Shown here in pieces: positions 1 to 10,428 of a stretch of DNA of 64,000 nt. A model generated the notes under the pieces. The model did no database searches and was not told where the DNA came from. It saw only the letters and a program-made list of their open reading frames with translations. Each line of letters begins with the position of its first letter. Within the stretch, counting starts at the first letter, position 1. Source of the DNA: Carpediemonas membranifera (lineage: Eukaryota; Fornicata); contig JAHDYR010000012.1 in assembly GCA_019828565.1 (NCBI GenBank), positions 1,488,001-1,552,000 of the forward strand, in the 5' to 3' direction. Position numbers and translations under genes: made by a program.

Positions 1-1082
1 GGGCGCTGATAGTACCTCCGACTGAGTGGGGAGACCTGTTGACCTTGATGTCAAGGAGCGTGCGATGGGCAGACGTGGCGATGCCATTGGCCGTGCTTAT
101 CTTGAGCTCATCAGGGATCATGACCAGGCCCAGAGACTTGGCCAGCACTGGGCTGATGAAGGATGAGGAGGCGCCTGTGTCGACCAGGGCGTCGACGCGG
201 TCGGTGCTCTGGGGAGCAGGGGAGCCGACGGGCGCGAAGGCTCGTACGTTGGTGCTGAGGCGCATGACTGGTCCGCTTGTTGCCATCTTCAGAGAGATGG
301 GCGTCGTCCGGCGGCCCGTAGCGAAGAAGCCGGGCTTGGACTTGTTGGGGCAGTCAGGCCTAAGGTGGCCGGAGAGGCCGCATCCATGGCAGACAGGCTG
401 CGGCTTGGCAGGGGGTACCGGCAGGCTTATGGTTGTCTGGTTTGTTGGATGGGAAGTGGGGAGCAGGCGCTGCGGTAGCGTGAGGACGAGTGGGGTGGAA
501 GCTCGGAGGCGGACGTGTGGCCTGAGGGCGCGGGACCTCGGGCTGACCGAACTCGGCGATGGTGCGCTTGGCCTCAGCCAAGGTCTCGACCTCTTGGAAG
601 GCGGCACGCTTGGCGTCGGCGAGCGTCTCAGGTTCGGAGGCCTTGACCCGGCGGCGCAGTGAATCTGGGGACAGTCCGCGGATGAAAGTGCGGCGTAGTG
701 TCTTCTCGTCGGGGAGGTAAGTGGAACAGAGGTCCTCGACGCGGTCGAACCTGTCGAGGTAGGCGAGCAGAGCGCTGTTGCTGGCCGTCGTGGAGGACAT
801 GGCGGTTGCTTCCAGCTTATACAGAACGGCCTGAGTGCTCTTGGGAGCGAAGAAAGCGGAGTAGATCACCGACAGGACGTTTTCATCTGGAAGGTCGTCA
901 AAGTTGTCAATGCGAAGGCGGATCAGGCGTAAAACACGGCTGGAAATGAGCATACGGACAGATAGTGCTCTGTCGTCGGGAACTTGGGCGGAATAGGCCT
1001 CGAACTTGTCGTTGAAGCTGCAGAAGGCCGTTTCGGAACGAATGTCGTTGAGAAAAGGGGCTGAAATCGTTTGATAGTCCAT
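1..1082 (-). pseudogene. Element A gag-protease, 5' part, frameshifted
   Basis: The start chosen is the ATG at 1082-1080, 9 bp after the junction palindrome; the open frame extends upstream only through an in-frame TTG inside the LTR. The gag-like protein is alpha-helical for about 150 residues and then proline-rich. Its frame stops at 360, but a CCHC zinc knuckle (C-x2-C-x4-H-x4-C, about 376-335) is encoded one frame over. The shift lies near the G-run at 411-415 (C5 on the coding strand). Downstream in that second frame is a retropepsin signature DTGAS-SFI near 170-190. The frame break is either decay or a +1 recoding site; no other intact copy is here to decide. Coding continues past the left edge. 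Confidence 0.7.
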
Positions 1083-1090
1083 GGCGGTGA

Positions 1091-1100
1091 GTAAGCTTAC
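1091..1100. promoter_or_regulatory. 5' LTR junction palindrome of element A
   Basis: GTAAGCTTAC is a perfect 10-bp palindrome touching the inner edge of the A LTR (12 bp, AGT...ACT, with the flanking bases). It occupies the place of the primer-binding site. Confidence 0.7.
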
Positions 1101-1190
1101 TGTGGCCAAATAAAGAGAACTAATGACGAAGTGAGGTTTATTCGAAACCCGATCAAGGGCAAAAATGGTTATAACTAAAATTGCCCAACA
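1101..1190 (-). repeat. 5' LTR of element A (candidate, 90 bp)
   Basis: It begins TGTGGCC and ends CCCAACA on the plus strand, so it has the usual TG...CA ends, and it directly abuts the palindrome at 1091-1100. It contains a short hairpin (GGTTT/AAACC around ATTCG). Only one copy is in the window, so the boundaries rest on the TG/CA ends and on the interruption of element C. Confidence 0.6.
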
Positions 1191-1225
1191 GGGCGGGACC
1201 TCCTGCGGTGTCTAGATCGACATCC
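1191..1225 (-). pseudogene. Element C protease fragment between A and B
   Basis: About 35 bp of element C between the A LTR and the left LTR of B. It contains one copy of the B target duplication (CATCC, 1221-1225). Read on the minus strand it continues the protease frame that arrives at 9484 on the far side of B. Confidence 0.65.
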
Positions 1226-1342
1226 TGTCACGTTGTGTTAGCTGTCCCAATCAGTTCTTTTATGATTGGTCAATGATCGTCAAAGTCAATTTAAAGTTAG
1301 TTCATCGTTTCCCTTCGGTGTTCCTGTCCCCTGCCCGTCACA
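1226..1342 (+). repeat. 5' LTR of element B (117 bp)
   Basis: TGTCACG...GTCACA, identical to 9362-9478. It contains a 7-bp hairpin (CCAATCA/TGATTGG). The TSD CATCC precedes it. Confidence 0.92.
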
Positions 1343-1352
1343 GTTATATAAC
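1343..1352. promoter_or_regulatory. 5' LTR junction palindrome of element B
   Basis: GTTATATAAC directly follows the terminal CA of the 5' LTR. With the flanking A and T it is a 12-bp perfect palindrome. No TGG-type tRNA primer site is seen here. Confidence 0.75.
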
Positions 1353-1375
1353 TTTCGATTAAGGCTACTTTCCCG

Positions 1376-3393
1376 ATGAACATTGACGCCCTGTCTAACT
1401 TTTTGGCCCCATGGTTGAATTCGGCTAAGCCGAAATCATGGTACTCGTTCCGAGACAATTACCGTTCTTTTAACGCCCGCACGAACTCCGAAATTCCGAT
1501 CTTCAGTCTCATTAGCCCCATTGTTATTCAGCTCCTGGAGCTGAGTGATCCTGAGCTCCATGCCTTTATCGCAGAAGCGCGCGCGGCACTTGAATCTCCT
1601 CGTGTGCCTGAAGTGGCCGAGGAGAATGTAGGCCAGATCGCTATGGTCGCCGCCGCGCCTGCAGAAGAAGAAGAGGACGAAGACACGTCTGACGACTCCG
1701 ACTCATCCTCTTCCGATGATGACAATGAGCTGGCTCCCCCTCCCGAAGACTGGAATGAGGCTTTTATTGATCGCGTGAACCGCATCTTCGCCCCCCTTGA
1801 TAAGCAAGATGCTCTCGACCGGTTCGACGATATCAAGTTCCCCGACGGTAACCTCTACGAGTCCATGCTAACCTATGTGTTCCTTTACTCGCGGATGATT
1901 ATGAACTGCGCGCATGTCCGTCCGAAGGAGTCTTCGTTAGTTCAGAAGTTCCTGACCAACGTGCGCGGAGACCGTCTACGTGAGCGCTGCGCCACCTACA
2001 AGGACAAGCGATCGTTTGAACGAACGGCTCAGGCAGCTATTGCGCAAGCCAGAAAGGCTGAGCAAGCGGAGAGAGAAGGTCGCCGGTCCAAGAGTAAAGG
2101 GCAGGCATACGTTGACTTTCTCCTCGCAGCTCTGACCCAAGGTAAGCCTAGCCAAGCCTCTGCTCGTCCCCTGTTCCCGATCCGCCTCCTGCAGTGCCCC
2201 TCATCTGCGTTGTACGACACTGGCGCCACGGCCAACTTTATCTCAGAAGAGCTAGCTTCCTCGCTGCCCATTGAGCCTTCACTCGAGTCCCATCAGGTCC
2301 AGTTGTTCACTGGACAGAAGGTTAATACGACCCATGTAATGACGGCTGACTGTGAGTTCCCCTCCGCCACTGGCCACAAGCTCACGATCAAGACAAAGTT
2401 CATTATCATGCGCGAAAAGCTCCCAGCTCCTACAGTCATTGGGTTCCCCTTGCTCGTGTCCGCCGGATTGATCCAATTCCCCGCTGACGACCTCATTGTG
2501 GAGGTTGGGGATGATTACGACGACATGTTCGATGTGGATGCCCTACATGACGCAACTGAGACCACCACACCTACGATCATGAAGTTCGAGGAGCAGATAT
2601 CGCGAATCTTGCAAGATCTACCTGGCCTCTTCGAGGAAGATCTGTCCGTGACATCAACTCTGCCCCCCTTCAAGGTCAAGACCGAAGACCCAGACAAAGT
2701 CATTAACGTCTACCCCTACCGCTATTCCACACCTGTACGGACCGAGATTGTGCGCCAAGTCCATGAACTAGAGGCCCAGGGTATCATCCGGAGATCCACA
2801 TCGGCATTCAACAACCCGATAGTCATGGCTAAGAAGCGGGGCGGAGCCCTACGACTATGCCTAGATTTCCGAGCCCTCAATCTCATCACCTCGCCCGACA
2901 GTCACCCCCTGCCACTGATAGACAACCTCCTGGATCACCTCGAGGGAGCAAAATTCTTCGCGGCTTTAGACCTGAAATCGGCTTTTCATCAAGTTCCCAT
3001 GGCTAGTGATAGTTGCAAGTATACTGCCTTCACAGTGGATGGCCTGGGGAAATTTGAGTACTGCCGCATGCCGTTTGGAATGAAGAATGCCCCTATCCAG
3101 TGTCAACGGGCTCTCGAAGCCGTTCTCAGTGACAGCCTGTACACTCAGGCCTTAGCGTACGTGGACGACGTCATCATATATGGGAAGGATAGGAACACCT
3201 TCTTGAAGAACCTCCGGGACGTTCTGCACAAGCTTCACGCGGCGGGTCTCCGCCTTAACGCTGCCAAGACAGTCCTCGGTGTCGAATAAATCGACTACTT
3301 AGGATGGAGACTCAATGCACGAGGCCGCAGGATCGCTCCTGATCGCCTCCAGGCGATTCGCGACATCAAGCCCCCCACCAACCTGACTGACAT
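1376..3393 (+). pseudogene. Element B gag-protease-reverse transcriptase (nonsense codon, split by J)
   Basis: The ATG at 1376 follows the LTR and palindrome. The reading frame encodes a gag-like region with an acidic Glu/Asp/Ser stretch (residues about 95-120), a basic segment, and a retropepsin motif DTGATANFI near residue 283; I see no CCHC knuckle before the protease. RT blocks follow: LCLDFRALN, LDLKSAFHQ, RMPFGMKNAP and YVDD. An in-frame TAA at 3287-3289 ends the ORF at 637 residues, but homology resumes at once in the same frame (IDYLGWRLN) until J interrupts at 3394. The stop therefore looks like a point nonsense mutation in a single gag-pol ORF. Confidence 0.85.
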
Positions 3394-3439
3394 ACTGTTA
3401 AAAACGGGGTTTCGATGCCTGAGGAAATCATGAGGAAGT
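3394..3439 (+). repeat. Left terminal inverted repeat of J (46 bp)
   Basis: Matches the reverse complement of 7111-7156 at 44 of 46 positions. Confidence 0.88.
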
Positions 3440-4873
3440 CCGTTTTCACGAAAAAAAATGGTGAAAACATTAGATTCGGTAAAATCTTTTCACCATTTTC
3501 ACAAGGCGCAAGAACACGAAAGAGATGGCACTGAACACCCCTGGATGTACAGGACATCACTATACATGCTTTCCATGCATCTGTGAGCTTCTGCATTTTT
3601 CACACATTTTCACGAAATGCTTCTCTGCACTGAGACTACTGTTCGCCAAGAGAATCACTGAGGTTGTCGATAAATGCTATCCATAAGCTACTCCTGTCTT
3701 TATTTCCGCTGCTGCTTCCCTCGTAGCGACGCACAGGTAGCTGTCGCAAAATGCACTTTAAGACCGTATTTCGCACAGCTACCTGTGCATGGTGTTTGAG
3801 CTTGATTGAAAGGCACTGAACAATACAGGGCTACTCTGCAGGTAACAGTAAGCAATACTTGAGCGACTTTGGGCCTCGAAAGTGGTAGGATCTCATCAAT
3901 GTTTATGACCCACCCTCGCATCATCCTGATCAGAACTTCACGCTTACTCACATGCTCAAATACTATCCATATGTCCTCCCTGTCACCGATGTAGTCGTTG
4001 TCGACCGTGTCTCAGCCTGGATACTCCTCCTGTCGACCGCACTGTCGTCTCCAACGTCTGTTAGGTCGACCCTGGTGTCCAACTCAGTTATATTAGTCAT
4101 CTAATGCAGGCTAAATTCGTCATACATGACCACGGAGTTGTTCAATGCGACTTCAAGTCTCACAATTTTCTTTTCCGCTCTGAACAGAATGTATAGGTGA
4201 CTGAATATGGCTCAGCGATGGCTAGAATCACAACTAATTGTCCTCTCTGACTCTTTAAAAGCTATTCGAGTGTGTCAGATCATTCTAATCTTTCCAGTCG
4301 CGCCATAATGTTAAACAGAAAGCCCAATCTCGCGATTGAATACGCATAGTCGACGCAGAGAAGCATTGTATAGCCAAGAACGCCTTCTTGAACATGACAG
4401 TATTGTTGACGTGACTCCAACATTAGTCCTCGGATTGATATTATGTCGAGACAGGAAGATGGGAGGGATGCACCACGACTCATGAGACTAAATGTCTCCC
4501 AAACCATCTCCTAAACCATTTGATGTAGTGTGATTGAACTTGTACTGTGTTTACCTTGAAGTGCGCCCCATGTATTTTTTTGTTTACGTATATCAACATA
4601 AATACGCCAATTCATTATCGTAAAATTGCTAGGCCCGGGTCAGCACAGTCTAAGGACCCACCATACCGCTTTTCAGGCAGAAGTAGTCTGAACTCTAATT
4701 TTGCTTTACGTATATCTCAGTAAATAGACTCGAACGATATGTAAACACCTCGCAGCAGCCATAAAGACCCAATAGCTACCCCTTGGCCGATTTTCAGCTC
4801 ATTCTGCACCTGCGCTGTTTTGGCCGTTTTTCGATGGGCATCTCATCGCTCCATTTTCGATTTTGTCAATTTG

Positions 4874-4918
4874 GTCCTCAGAGGACACAGATTAAATTTT
4901 TCAGTGTCCTCTGAGGAC
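4874..4918. repeat. Perfect 15-bp inverted repeat inside J
   Basis: Arms GTCCTCAGAGGACAC (4874-4888) and its complement (4904-4918) are separated by 15 bp of AT-rich sequence. Each arm is itself nearly palindromic (GTCCTC..GAGGAC). Confidence 0.8.
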
Positions 4919-4978
4919 AACATTGACAGGATTGTAGCTTATCCAGAACTTGGAGGTGGCCAGAAACTGAAATCGCTG

Positions 4979-5029
4979 AAAAGCTCAGAGACGTCGTTAT
5001 ATCATCTATAACGGCATCTCTGAGCTTTT
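4979..5029. repeat. 13-bp inverted repeat with extended stem inside J
   Basis: Arms AAAAGCTCAGAGA (4979-4991) and TCTCTGAGCTTTT (5017-5029) are perfect complements. The inner part (CGTTATA/TATAACG) extends the stem with a small mismatch. Confidence 0.75.
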
Positions 5030-6735
5030 GGGCGCACGGTTTCATCCTGACGTGGAGATCGATGCTTGTGAAAATGAAGAATCGACTAGGAGAGCTCTAC
5101 GCTTGCATGCAGCCTTCTATTAGGTTGTTGATGTTGGTTATATGCTTCTTTTTCGTTCTCGATGTATCTGGATGGAAGTTCTTTCACAAACTGCATTTGG
5201 CTGAATTGATGTTGGTTATTGATGATAAAGGCACCAGAATGGCTCATATGCATGCTATAAACCCGTTCTGTGCCGTTGGAATAGCGTTATTCGATAGTCG
5301 GTAGCACTTGTTGTTCGTTTCACTCGTTGCAATCATTAAAGTGCACAACGAGAACTGATAAATCCTGGCCCATCTGTGCATGTGACAGCAACAAGGGGTC
5401 TCGGGGTAAGAGCAGGAACAAGAATTGGGAACAGCGAATTCCAGGCTGCCTGTCAACGAGCTAAGAACTGACCCCAGCCAGGTGAAACAAATGGAACTTC
5501 TCAGAATGTCATAATATTCGCTGCTGTATGAGACTCACTGCCTCCCCTGCTCACCCAATTAGCGATATAGGGATTTAGGGATGTGCAGTGCAAGGACCGT
5601 GATAAATGCGGACGCAGAAGAGGCAGACCTAGCACTTGTGGGGAACACTCACACCCCCGCTAAATCACACGCAAGGTCACCGGAGAAGACACAAGCCTCA
5701 TAAAGTCCACAGGTATGAACTTTTGAGGTCATAACTCTATGCTCTATGGCGGGTGCAATTGTGATAGGAAGTGCGTTGAATGCAAGTTGGAGGTCTAATG
5801 CGCTCTAGAGTCTTCTTCTGGTCATCATTCAGCGGATGAGGTAGCGCCCAGGCCGGGTGGAGAGTGGCGAAAATGGTCATTCACGAGCTTTGGCAGTTAC
5901 CCGCGTCTCTCGGCTGTGGGATAATGGGATACCGGACCTGTCCATGACCGAACACCAATCGACCTAAAATTGTATTTAATGCGAAAAAATTTTTACGATG
6001 GTGTCTCTGACCTCCTGCCATGATACAGGTGCGAGAGGTACAAAGTTACTTTTTTTGATGTTTTTCTCCCGAGACCATTTTGTGCCACCAAGAAAAAAAA
6101 AGTGGCACAAATGAGTTTGAAGTTTGTGTGCTGCAGAACTACATTCTGAGGTGTTCAGGGGATGTGTATAGTGTCTAATAAAGTACCCAGTGCAAACCAC
6201 CAGCGGCATGATCATCACAATAGCGATTACGAACTGTGAAATTTCACATTTTCACATTTCACGGAATTTTCACGAAACGCGATTACTGCGATTGCGACAT
6301 CTTGGAGCTGAAAAGCGGCAGAAATGCCTGTAACAAGGATCTATAACATATCTTGAAGTTAGACTGCTGATAGCTAGTCTCGTTGTCGAGTTCTGAGCTT
6401 GCACAAAAAAGTTGAATCTGAATTTCACGGTCAATATTGACCTAGATCGCGAAAGTGAAGGTGTAAGAAAAGGCTAACTCACCAACGAGAGCAGCTAGAG
6501 GAAAATGGTAAAGGGTTTTGCAATCTGCATCCCCTGAGGAGTTCAGTTTCACACAGAAGAGGATTTGAGAAAGCTCCCCTTTCACAACGTCTTTGGGCAC
6601 CTTCGACAGCGTTGATAAAGATGAAGCATACCATTAGCCCTTATAGGCTATGATACACATCTACTGTTGGCGAAATGTTCTGCAATGTTGTCATCGACGA
6701 GATATGGTACCACATTTTTTATATCTCAAGATTGA

Positions 6736-6822
6736 TGAGGTGCAATCACTAACCGAGCATAGAAGGGTGCTGTATGAAGGTCATATAGCACCCCAGTATG
6801 TTCAGTTAGAGATTGCACCTCG
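6736..6822. repeat. Imperfect long inverted repeat inside J
   Basis: The two halves, starting GAGGTGCAATC and ending GATTGCACCTC, are imperfect reverse complements over about 43 bp each, giving one large hairpin near the right end of J. Confidence 0.65.
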
Positions 6823-7110
6823 CCAATCCCGAGATCGTGTGATTGAATCAATAGAACCCAGCGACGAAGACATCGCTGAGAGCTGAAACCAAGAGAGGAT
6901 GTATAAACAGTAGTACTGAGCTTGCTTACGGACCAGCTTGTCATGTCGACCACTTTTCACCAACTACATAAAATGCGTTTCCCTATTTACTCGCCGATGA
7001 GCAAAGTAATGCTCGACAAAGATGTAAGATATGCGTTATTCATCTATAAAGCACCTGCTGTAGTATTTAAATCGGCTTCAGGGGTTCTAGTTTCGGATAT
7101 CGCCATTTTC

Positions 7111-7156
7111 ACTTCCTCACGACTTCCTCAGGCATCGAAACCCCGTTTTTAACAGT
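7111..7156 (-). repeat. Right terminal inverted repeat of J (46 bp)
   Basis: Reverse complement of the left end with two mismatches. It ends AACAGT and is followed by the AT duplication. Confidence 0.88.
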
Positions 7157-9056
7157 ATGGAAGCCCGCTCGGTGCTAGGCCTGGCAAACTACTTCCGCCC
7201 CATCATCGAGAGGTATGCCGACATCACAGAGCCAATCACTGTGCTCACCAGAGCCACTGCAGGCCCCTTCGCCTGGTGTTCCAGTCAACAAAGAGCCCTT
7301 GAGGCAGTCAAGACAGAGTTACTAACGGAAAGGGTGCTACGACACCCACAACCTGATGAGACACTCCATCTGTACACCGACGCCTCGGACGTCGCCGTTG
7401 GCGGCATGCTCGCGAACGAGGAAGGGCACCCCATCGCCTTCTTCTCCCACACTTTGAACCCAACCCAGCGCCGCTGGTCCACCACTGAACAGGAATGTTA
7501 CGGTCTTTACTTTGGAATGACGAAGATGAAGCGATATCTCGCCGGACGCCACTTCGTAACACATACTGACCACCGCAACCTGTTATTTGCCCACAAATCC
7601 ACCAACACCAAAGTCATTCGCTGGCGACTAGCGATGAATGAGTTCGACTTCGACCTCGTCCATATCCCTGGTCAAGAGAACACCGTCGCTGACACGCTAT
7701 CTCGCCTAGTCCATGTGAGCACTGCAGAAGCATCGCTCAACAAGCGCGAGACGTTCAAGGCACACCATGGCGGTTCAGCAGGACACCTCGGTGTTCGCGC
7801 CACCTGCCGTCGCATCGCGAATGCGGGACAATCTTGGCCGGGTCTCCACAAAGACGTCCAACAATGGGTAAGTGAGTGCCCAGTCTGTCAGCTCACCCGT
7901 CTGAACGTTCAACCCGTCGGCCAGCACCCGCATGCATTGGCTGGGACATACCCCTTCCAAGTGGTACAAATGGACCACATTGGTCCGCTAGATGGTCACC
8001 CCTCACTCCGGCACGCACTAGTCGTAGTTGACACATTCTCTAAGCTCACCCAAGTGTACCCGACACAGTCGACCTCGACAGCAGAGGTCATCAACTCTTT
8101 AGAACACTGGATCAAACACTATGGAATACCCGAAGCTATCGTCTCTGACAACGCATCCGGATTCTATTCCCAGGCATTCAAGTCATTCGTGGCCGAGAAT
8201 GGCATTAGGCATGAACTCGGTACAGCTTATCACCCGGCAGGCCGTGGTGTAGTTGAAAGACGCAACGCCGAGATCAAGCGCCATTTGAAGGCTTTACCCT
8301 TGAATCAGGCAGGAGCTGGCCTGAGGAAGTCCCCAACACAGTGATTCTGCTCAACGACATCCCCTATGAGTACAGCGGCCTTTCGGCCAATGCAGCTCTC
8401 TTCGGTAAGCAGCTCCACACGACCAACAACGCGACCGATGACTCCCCTATTTCCCTCGAGCACTTCCGCTCATCCCTCCTCGCCCTTCAGGCCCACCAAG
8501 GATCAGCAGTGTCACGCGAGCCCCCTTCGGAGACGCACGCACCAATCGTTGGCGCAGCGGTTCTACTCCGGCGAGACACGCCCGTTGGCCCTATCATCCG
8601 AGGCCCTATGCGAGTCCTCTCACCTGGCGACCACCCTAAAGTCTACACCCTCAAGGACCTGACAACTCTTGCAACCGTCACAGCGCACGCAGACTCTCTT
8701 TATACGTTTAAGGGGTCATATACAGATGCTGAGCTGCAACGATGGGCCGCCCGCCTGCACAACGAGTATGTCGTCCGAGGAGTTGACGCCCACCGCTGCA
8801 GGCAGAGGAACCTCCAATTCCACGTGCTCTGGCACGGCTACGACGATAGTGAGGCAACTTGTGTAGTCTTGGAAGAGATAGGTTTTACAAGTAAAAAGAG
8901 GTTTGGACCCTCCCGGGGATATTGGTAGATATTAATATTGACTACACTTGGGAGCCTTATACCCGAGACCTCGACAAGCTCGCTGCCCTTGACGACTATC
9001 TTGCTGAGCATCCCCAATTGCTCAAGAAGATGAAGAGCGCCCGTAAAGCTCTCTAG
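7157..9056 (+). pseudogene. Element B RNase H-integrase-chromodomain, frameshifted
   Basis: This continues the B RT frame after J. RNase H motifs are seen (TDASDVAVGG, HTDHRNL), then the integrase HHCC-type zinc region (CPVCQLTRL), the catalytic core (MDHIGPL, VSDNASGF, GVVERRNAEIK) and a C-terminal chromodomain. Near 8305 the frame shifts by one base, so that the ORF ends at 8344 while the true continuation (EEVPNTVILLND) starts a base off. The chromodomain is interrupted at 8862 by a solo LTR and resumes at 8947 (WEPYTRDL), ending at the TAG at 9054-9056. With three disruptions plus J, the protein cannot be made. Confidence 0.85.
8862..8946 (-). repeat. Solo LTR of the H family inserted in element B
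   Basis: 85 bp, TGTAGTC...GACTACA, flanked by a CTTG duplication (8858-8861 and 8947-8950). Its reverse complement is closely similar to the H 5' LTR at 54675-54758, including the AATATTAATATC and GGGAGGGTCCAAACC blocks. It is a solo LTR left by LTR-LTR recombination and proves an earlier H-family insertion. Confidence 0.88.
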
Positions 9057-9361
9057 TTGTCGTCATCTACTTAATAATACTCCACATCTCTCATTGCGGA
9101 GGCAGAAACCGCAGATTTGCAAGTGCGGCTCTTGTATTGTGTGCTTTGCGTTGAGAATGATGCGGAACACGACGCCGTTCAAGAATATTGATGTTGATTA
9201 GTTACTTAGCGGTTCGTTGTATGATTTTGCGTGTATCCGGACAGATTTTCCACCATGCGAGTTCACCACCATCCTTCTGAATCAATTGATGAGGGGCCGA
9301 ATGGCGACCCCAATTGAACCCCCTACGAACATAGACGGCCTATGCCCACTCATGGAGGCAG
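9057..9361 (+). other. Element B 3' non-coding region and polypurine tract
   Basis: No ORF of note. The last bases before the 3' LTR (CATGGAGGCAG, 9351-9361) resemble the corresponding stretch of D (CATGGAGGGGCAG read on the minus strand) and are the likely polypurine tract. Confidence 0.6.
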
Positions 9362-9478
9362 TGTCACGTTGTGTTAGCTGTCCCAATCAGTTCTTTTATG
9401 ATTGGTCAATGATCGTCAAAGTCAATTTAAAGTTAGTTCATCGTTTCCCTTCGGTGTTCCTGTCCCCTGCCCGTCACA
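9362..9478 (+). repeat. 3' LTR of element B (117 bp)
   Basis: Identical to 1226-1342 and followed by the target duplication CATCC at 9479-9483. Confidence 0.92.
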
Positions 9479-10332
9479 CATCCATGGGGACCGTTTTGAG
9501 TCCTAGGTCCTCGACCGTCGTTGGGTCGACGAAGTTGTGCGTAGCGCCTGTGTCGAGCAGGACTGTGGAGATCGGGTTGTCATCACCGATAGTCGCTTCG
9601 ACGCGTGGGGGTGCGATGGCATCGGTAGTGTCAGAGTGGACTGTGTCAGAGTGGGGCTCGACCAAATCTGGAGATACGATATCGCGAGATTCGATATCGC
9701 GGGATCCGATCTTCTTTGCCTCAGCCTTGATCGGCGTAAGACGGATGGGGTTGCGGCGCATCCCCGTAGGGAAGAAATGGGGATGGCGGCTGTTCGGGCA
9801 GTTCGGGCGCATGTGGCCCTCGTGGCCGCATCCGTGGCACTTGACGGGTCCATGGTGCGGTGCGGTAGGGCGCTCGCGTCGGGCGGCGGGCGCCGCCGTG
9901 GCGCATTCGGCGGAGGTAGCATGGTTGTCCTGCAAGCCGAGCTGTTCGCGGGCGGCGATAAGCTCGTCGAGCTCAGTGATGGCATGGTTGCAGGCGTCAT
10001 CGAAGCTGCCGGGCTCCATGAGCTTAACGCGGCTCTGTAGAAGCGGAGGCAGCGAGCGCACGAATAGCTTGCGCTGTTGAGCGGCGGATGGACGGGTGTC
10101 GTCGTCGCACAGCTCGAGGTTACGTTGGAAAGCGGCGATGTGCTGAAGAAGCGCTATGGGCGTCTTGGTGTGGAGATGGAGGCGCTCTAGGGCGCGGTGG
10201 GCTTCGATTTGCGTGTTGAATCGGAAGAACTCGTCCGTAATACGGCCGAAGATGTCGGCGTCGTCGAGTTCATTGAGATCGACGCGGATGCCGATGATGC
10301 GGGCTACAGTGGGGCTGATGAAGGTAATACGC
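9479..10332 (-). pseudogene. Element C gag C-terminal part, zinc knuckle and protease start
   Basis: The minus-strand frame is open from the D insertion site (10332) to the B insertion site. It encodes a helical gag domain, a CCHC zinc knuckle (CHGCGHEGHMRPNC, about 9840-9797) and a retropepsin motif LDTGATHNFV near 9555-9525. The frame joins exactly with the gag start at 16911 once D and one ACGC copy are removed, and with 1220 once B is removed. Each visible piece is intact; the gene is disrupted only by the insertions. Confidence 0.85.
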
Positions 10333-10428
10333 TGTGGTTTGACTATACCTGTTTTACTGGGAGAATAGACTTCGACACAGGGGTGTCGAAGTCAATCCAT
10401 AAATGTTCTTAAATTGTACTGACTGACA
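10333..10428 (-). repeat. 3' LTR of element D (96 bp)
   Basis: TGTGGTTTG...GACTGACA, the same as 16687-16782. It contains the stem-loop CTTCGACACA-GG-GGTGTCGAAG-like hairpin also found in the C LTR. ACGC precedes it. Confidence 0.9.

Larger units (their letters stand above)
1..1190 (-). mobile_element. Element A: LTR retrotransposon 5' end, cut by window edge
   Basis: A minus-strand element whose 5' end is at 1190. It shows a 90-bp LTR candidate, the junction palindrome, a gag start codon at 1082, a zinc knuckle and a protease active site, then runs off the left edge. It sits inside the protease region of element C: the C reading frame is open up to about 1191 and stops making sense inside the A LTR. 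The target duplication cannot be checked because the other end is outside the window. Confidence 0.75.
3394..7156. mobile_element. Element J: 3.76-kb non-autonomous TIR DNA transposon
   Basis: The ends are 46-bp inverted repeats (3394-3439 and 7111-7156) beginning ACTGTTAAAAACGGGG, with two mismatches. The flanking duplication is AT (3392-3393 and 7157-7158); deleting J plus one AT restores the B pol frame exactly (Asp-Met-Glu). The interior is AT-rich compared with its surroundings and has no ORF over about 80 residues that resembles a transposase, so J looks non-autonomous or gutted. A 2-bp AT duplication is reported for ISL2EU-like elements; family assignment is inference. Several internal hairpins are listed separately. 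Confidence 0.85.
1226..9478 (+). mobile_element. Element B: complete LTR retrotransposon with two later insertions
   Basis: This plus-strand element has two identical 117-bp LTRs (1226-1342 and 9362-9478) and a 5-bp target duplication CATCC at 1221-1225 and 9479-9483. Inside are gag-protease-RT (1376-3393), the DNA element J (3394-7156), RNase H, integrase and chromodomain (7157-9056, itself interrupted by a solo LTR) and a 305-bp 3' non-coding stretch. Identical LTRs suggest a young insertion, yet pol carries a nonsense codon and frameshifts. Removing J restores pol continuity, which sets the order: C, then B, then J and the solo LTR. Confidence 0.9.

Noticed and set aside
39-662. Plus-strand ORF of 207 codons at the left edge
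   Set aside because: It is the complement of the element A gag-protease, which has clear zinc-knuckle and protease motifs.
4820-6953. Short ORFs inside element J as a possible transposase
   Set aside because: All under about 85 codons, with no DDE or HTH pattern and AT-rich random composition.
8852-8960. Small MITE with 8-bp ends GTGTAGTC/GACTACAC
   Set aside because: Better explained as a solo LTR of the H family: TG...CA ends, CTTG duplication and similarity to 54675-54758.
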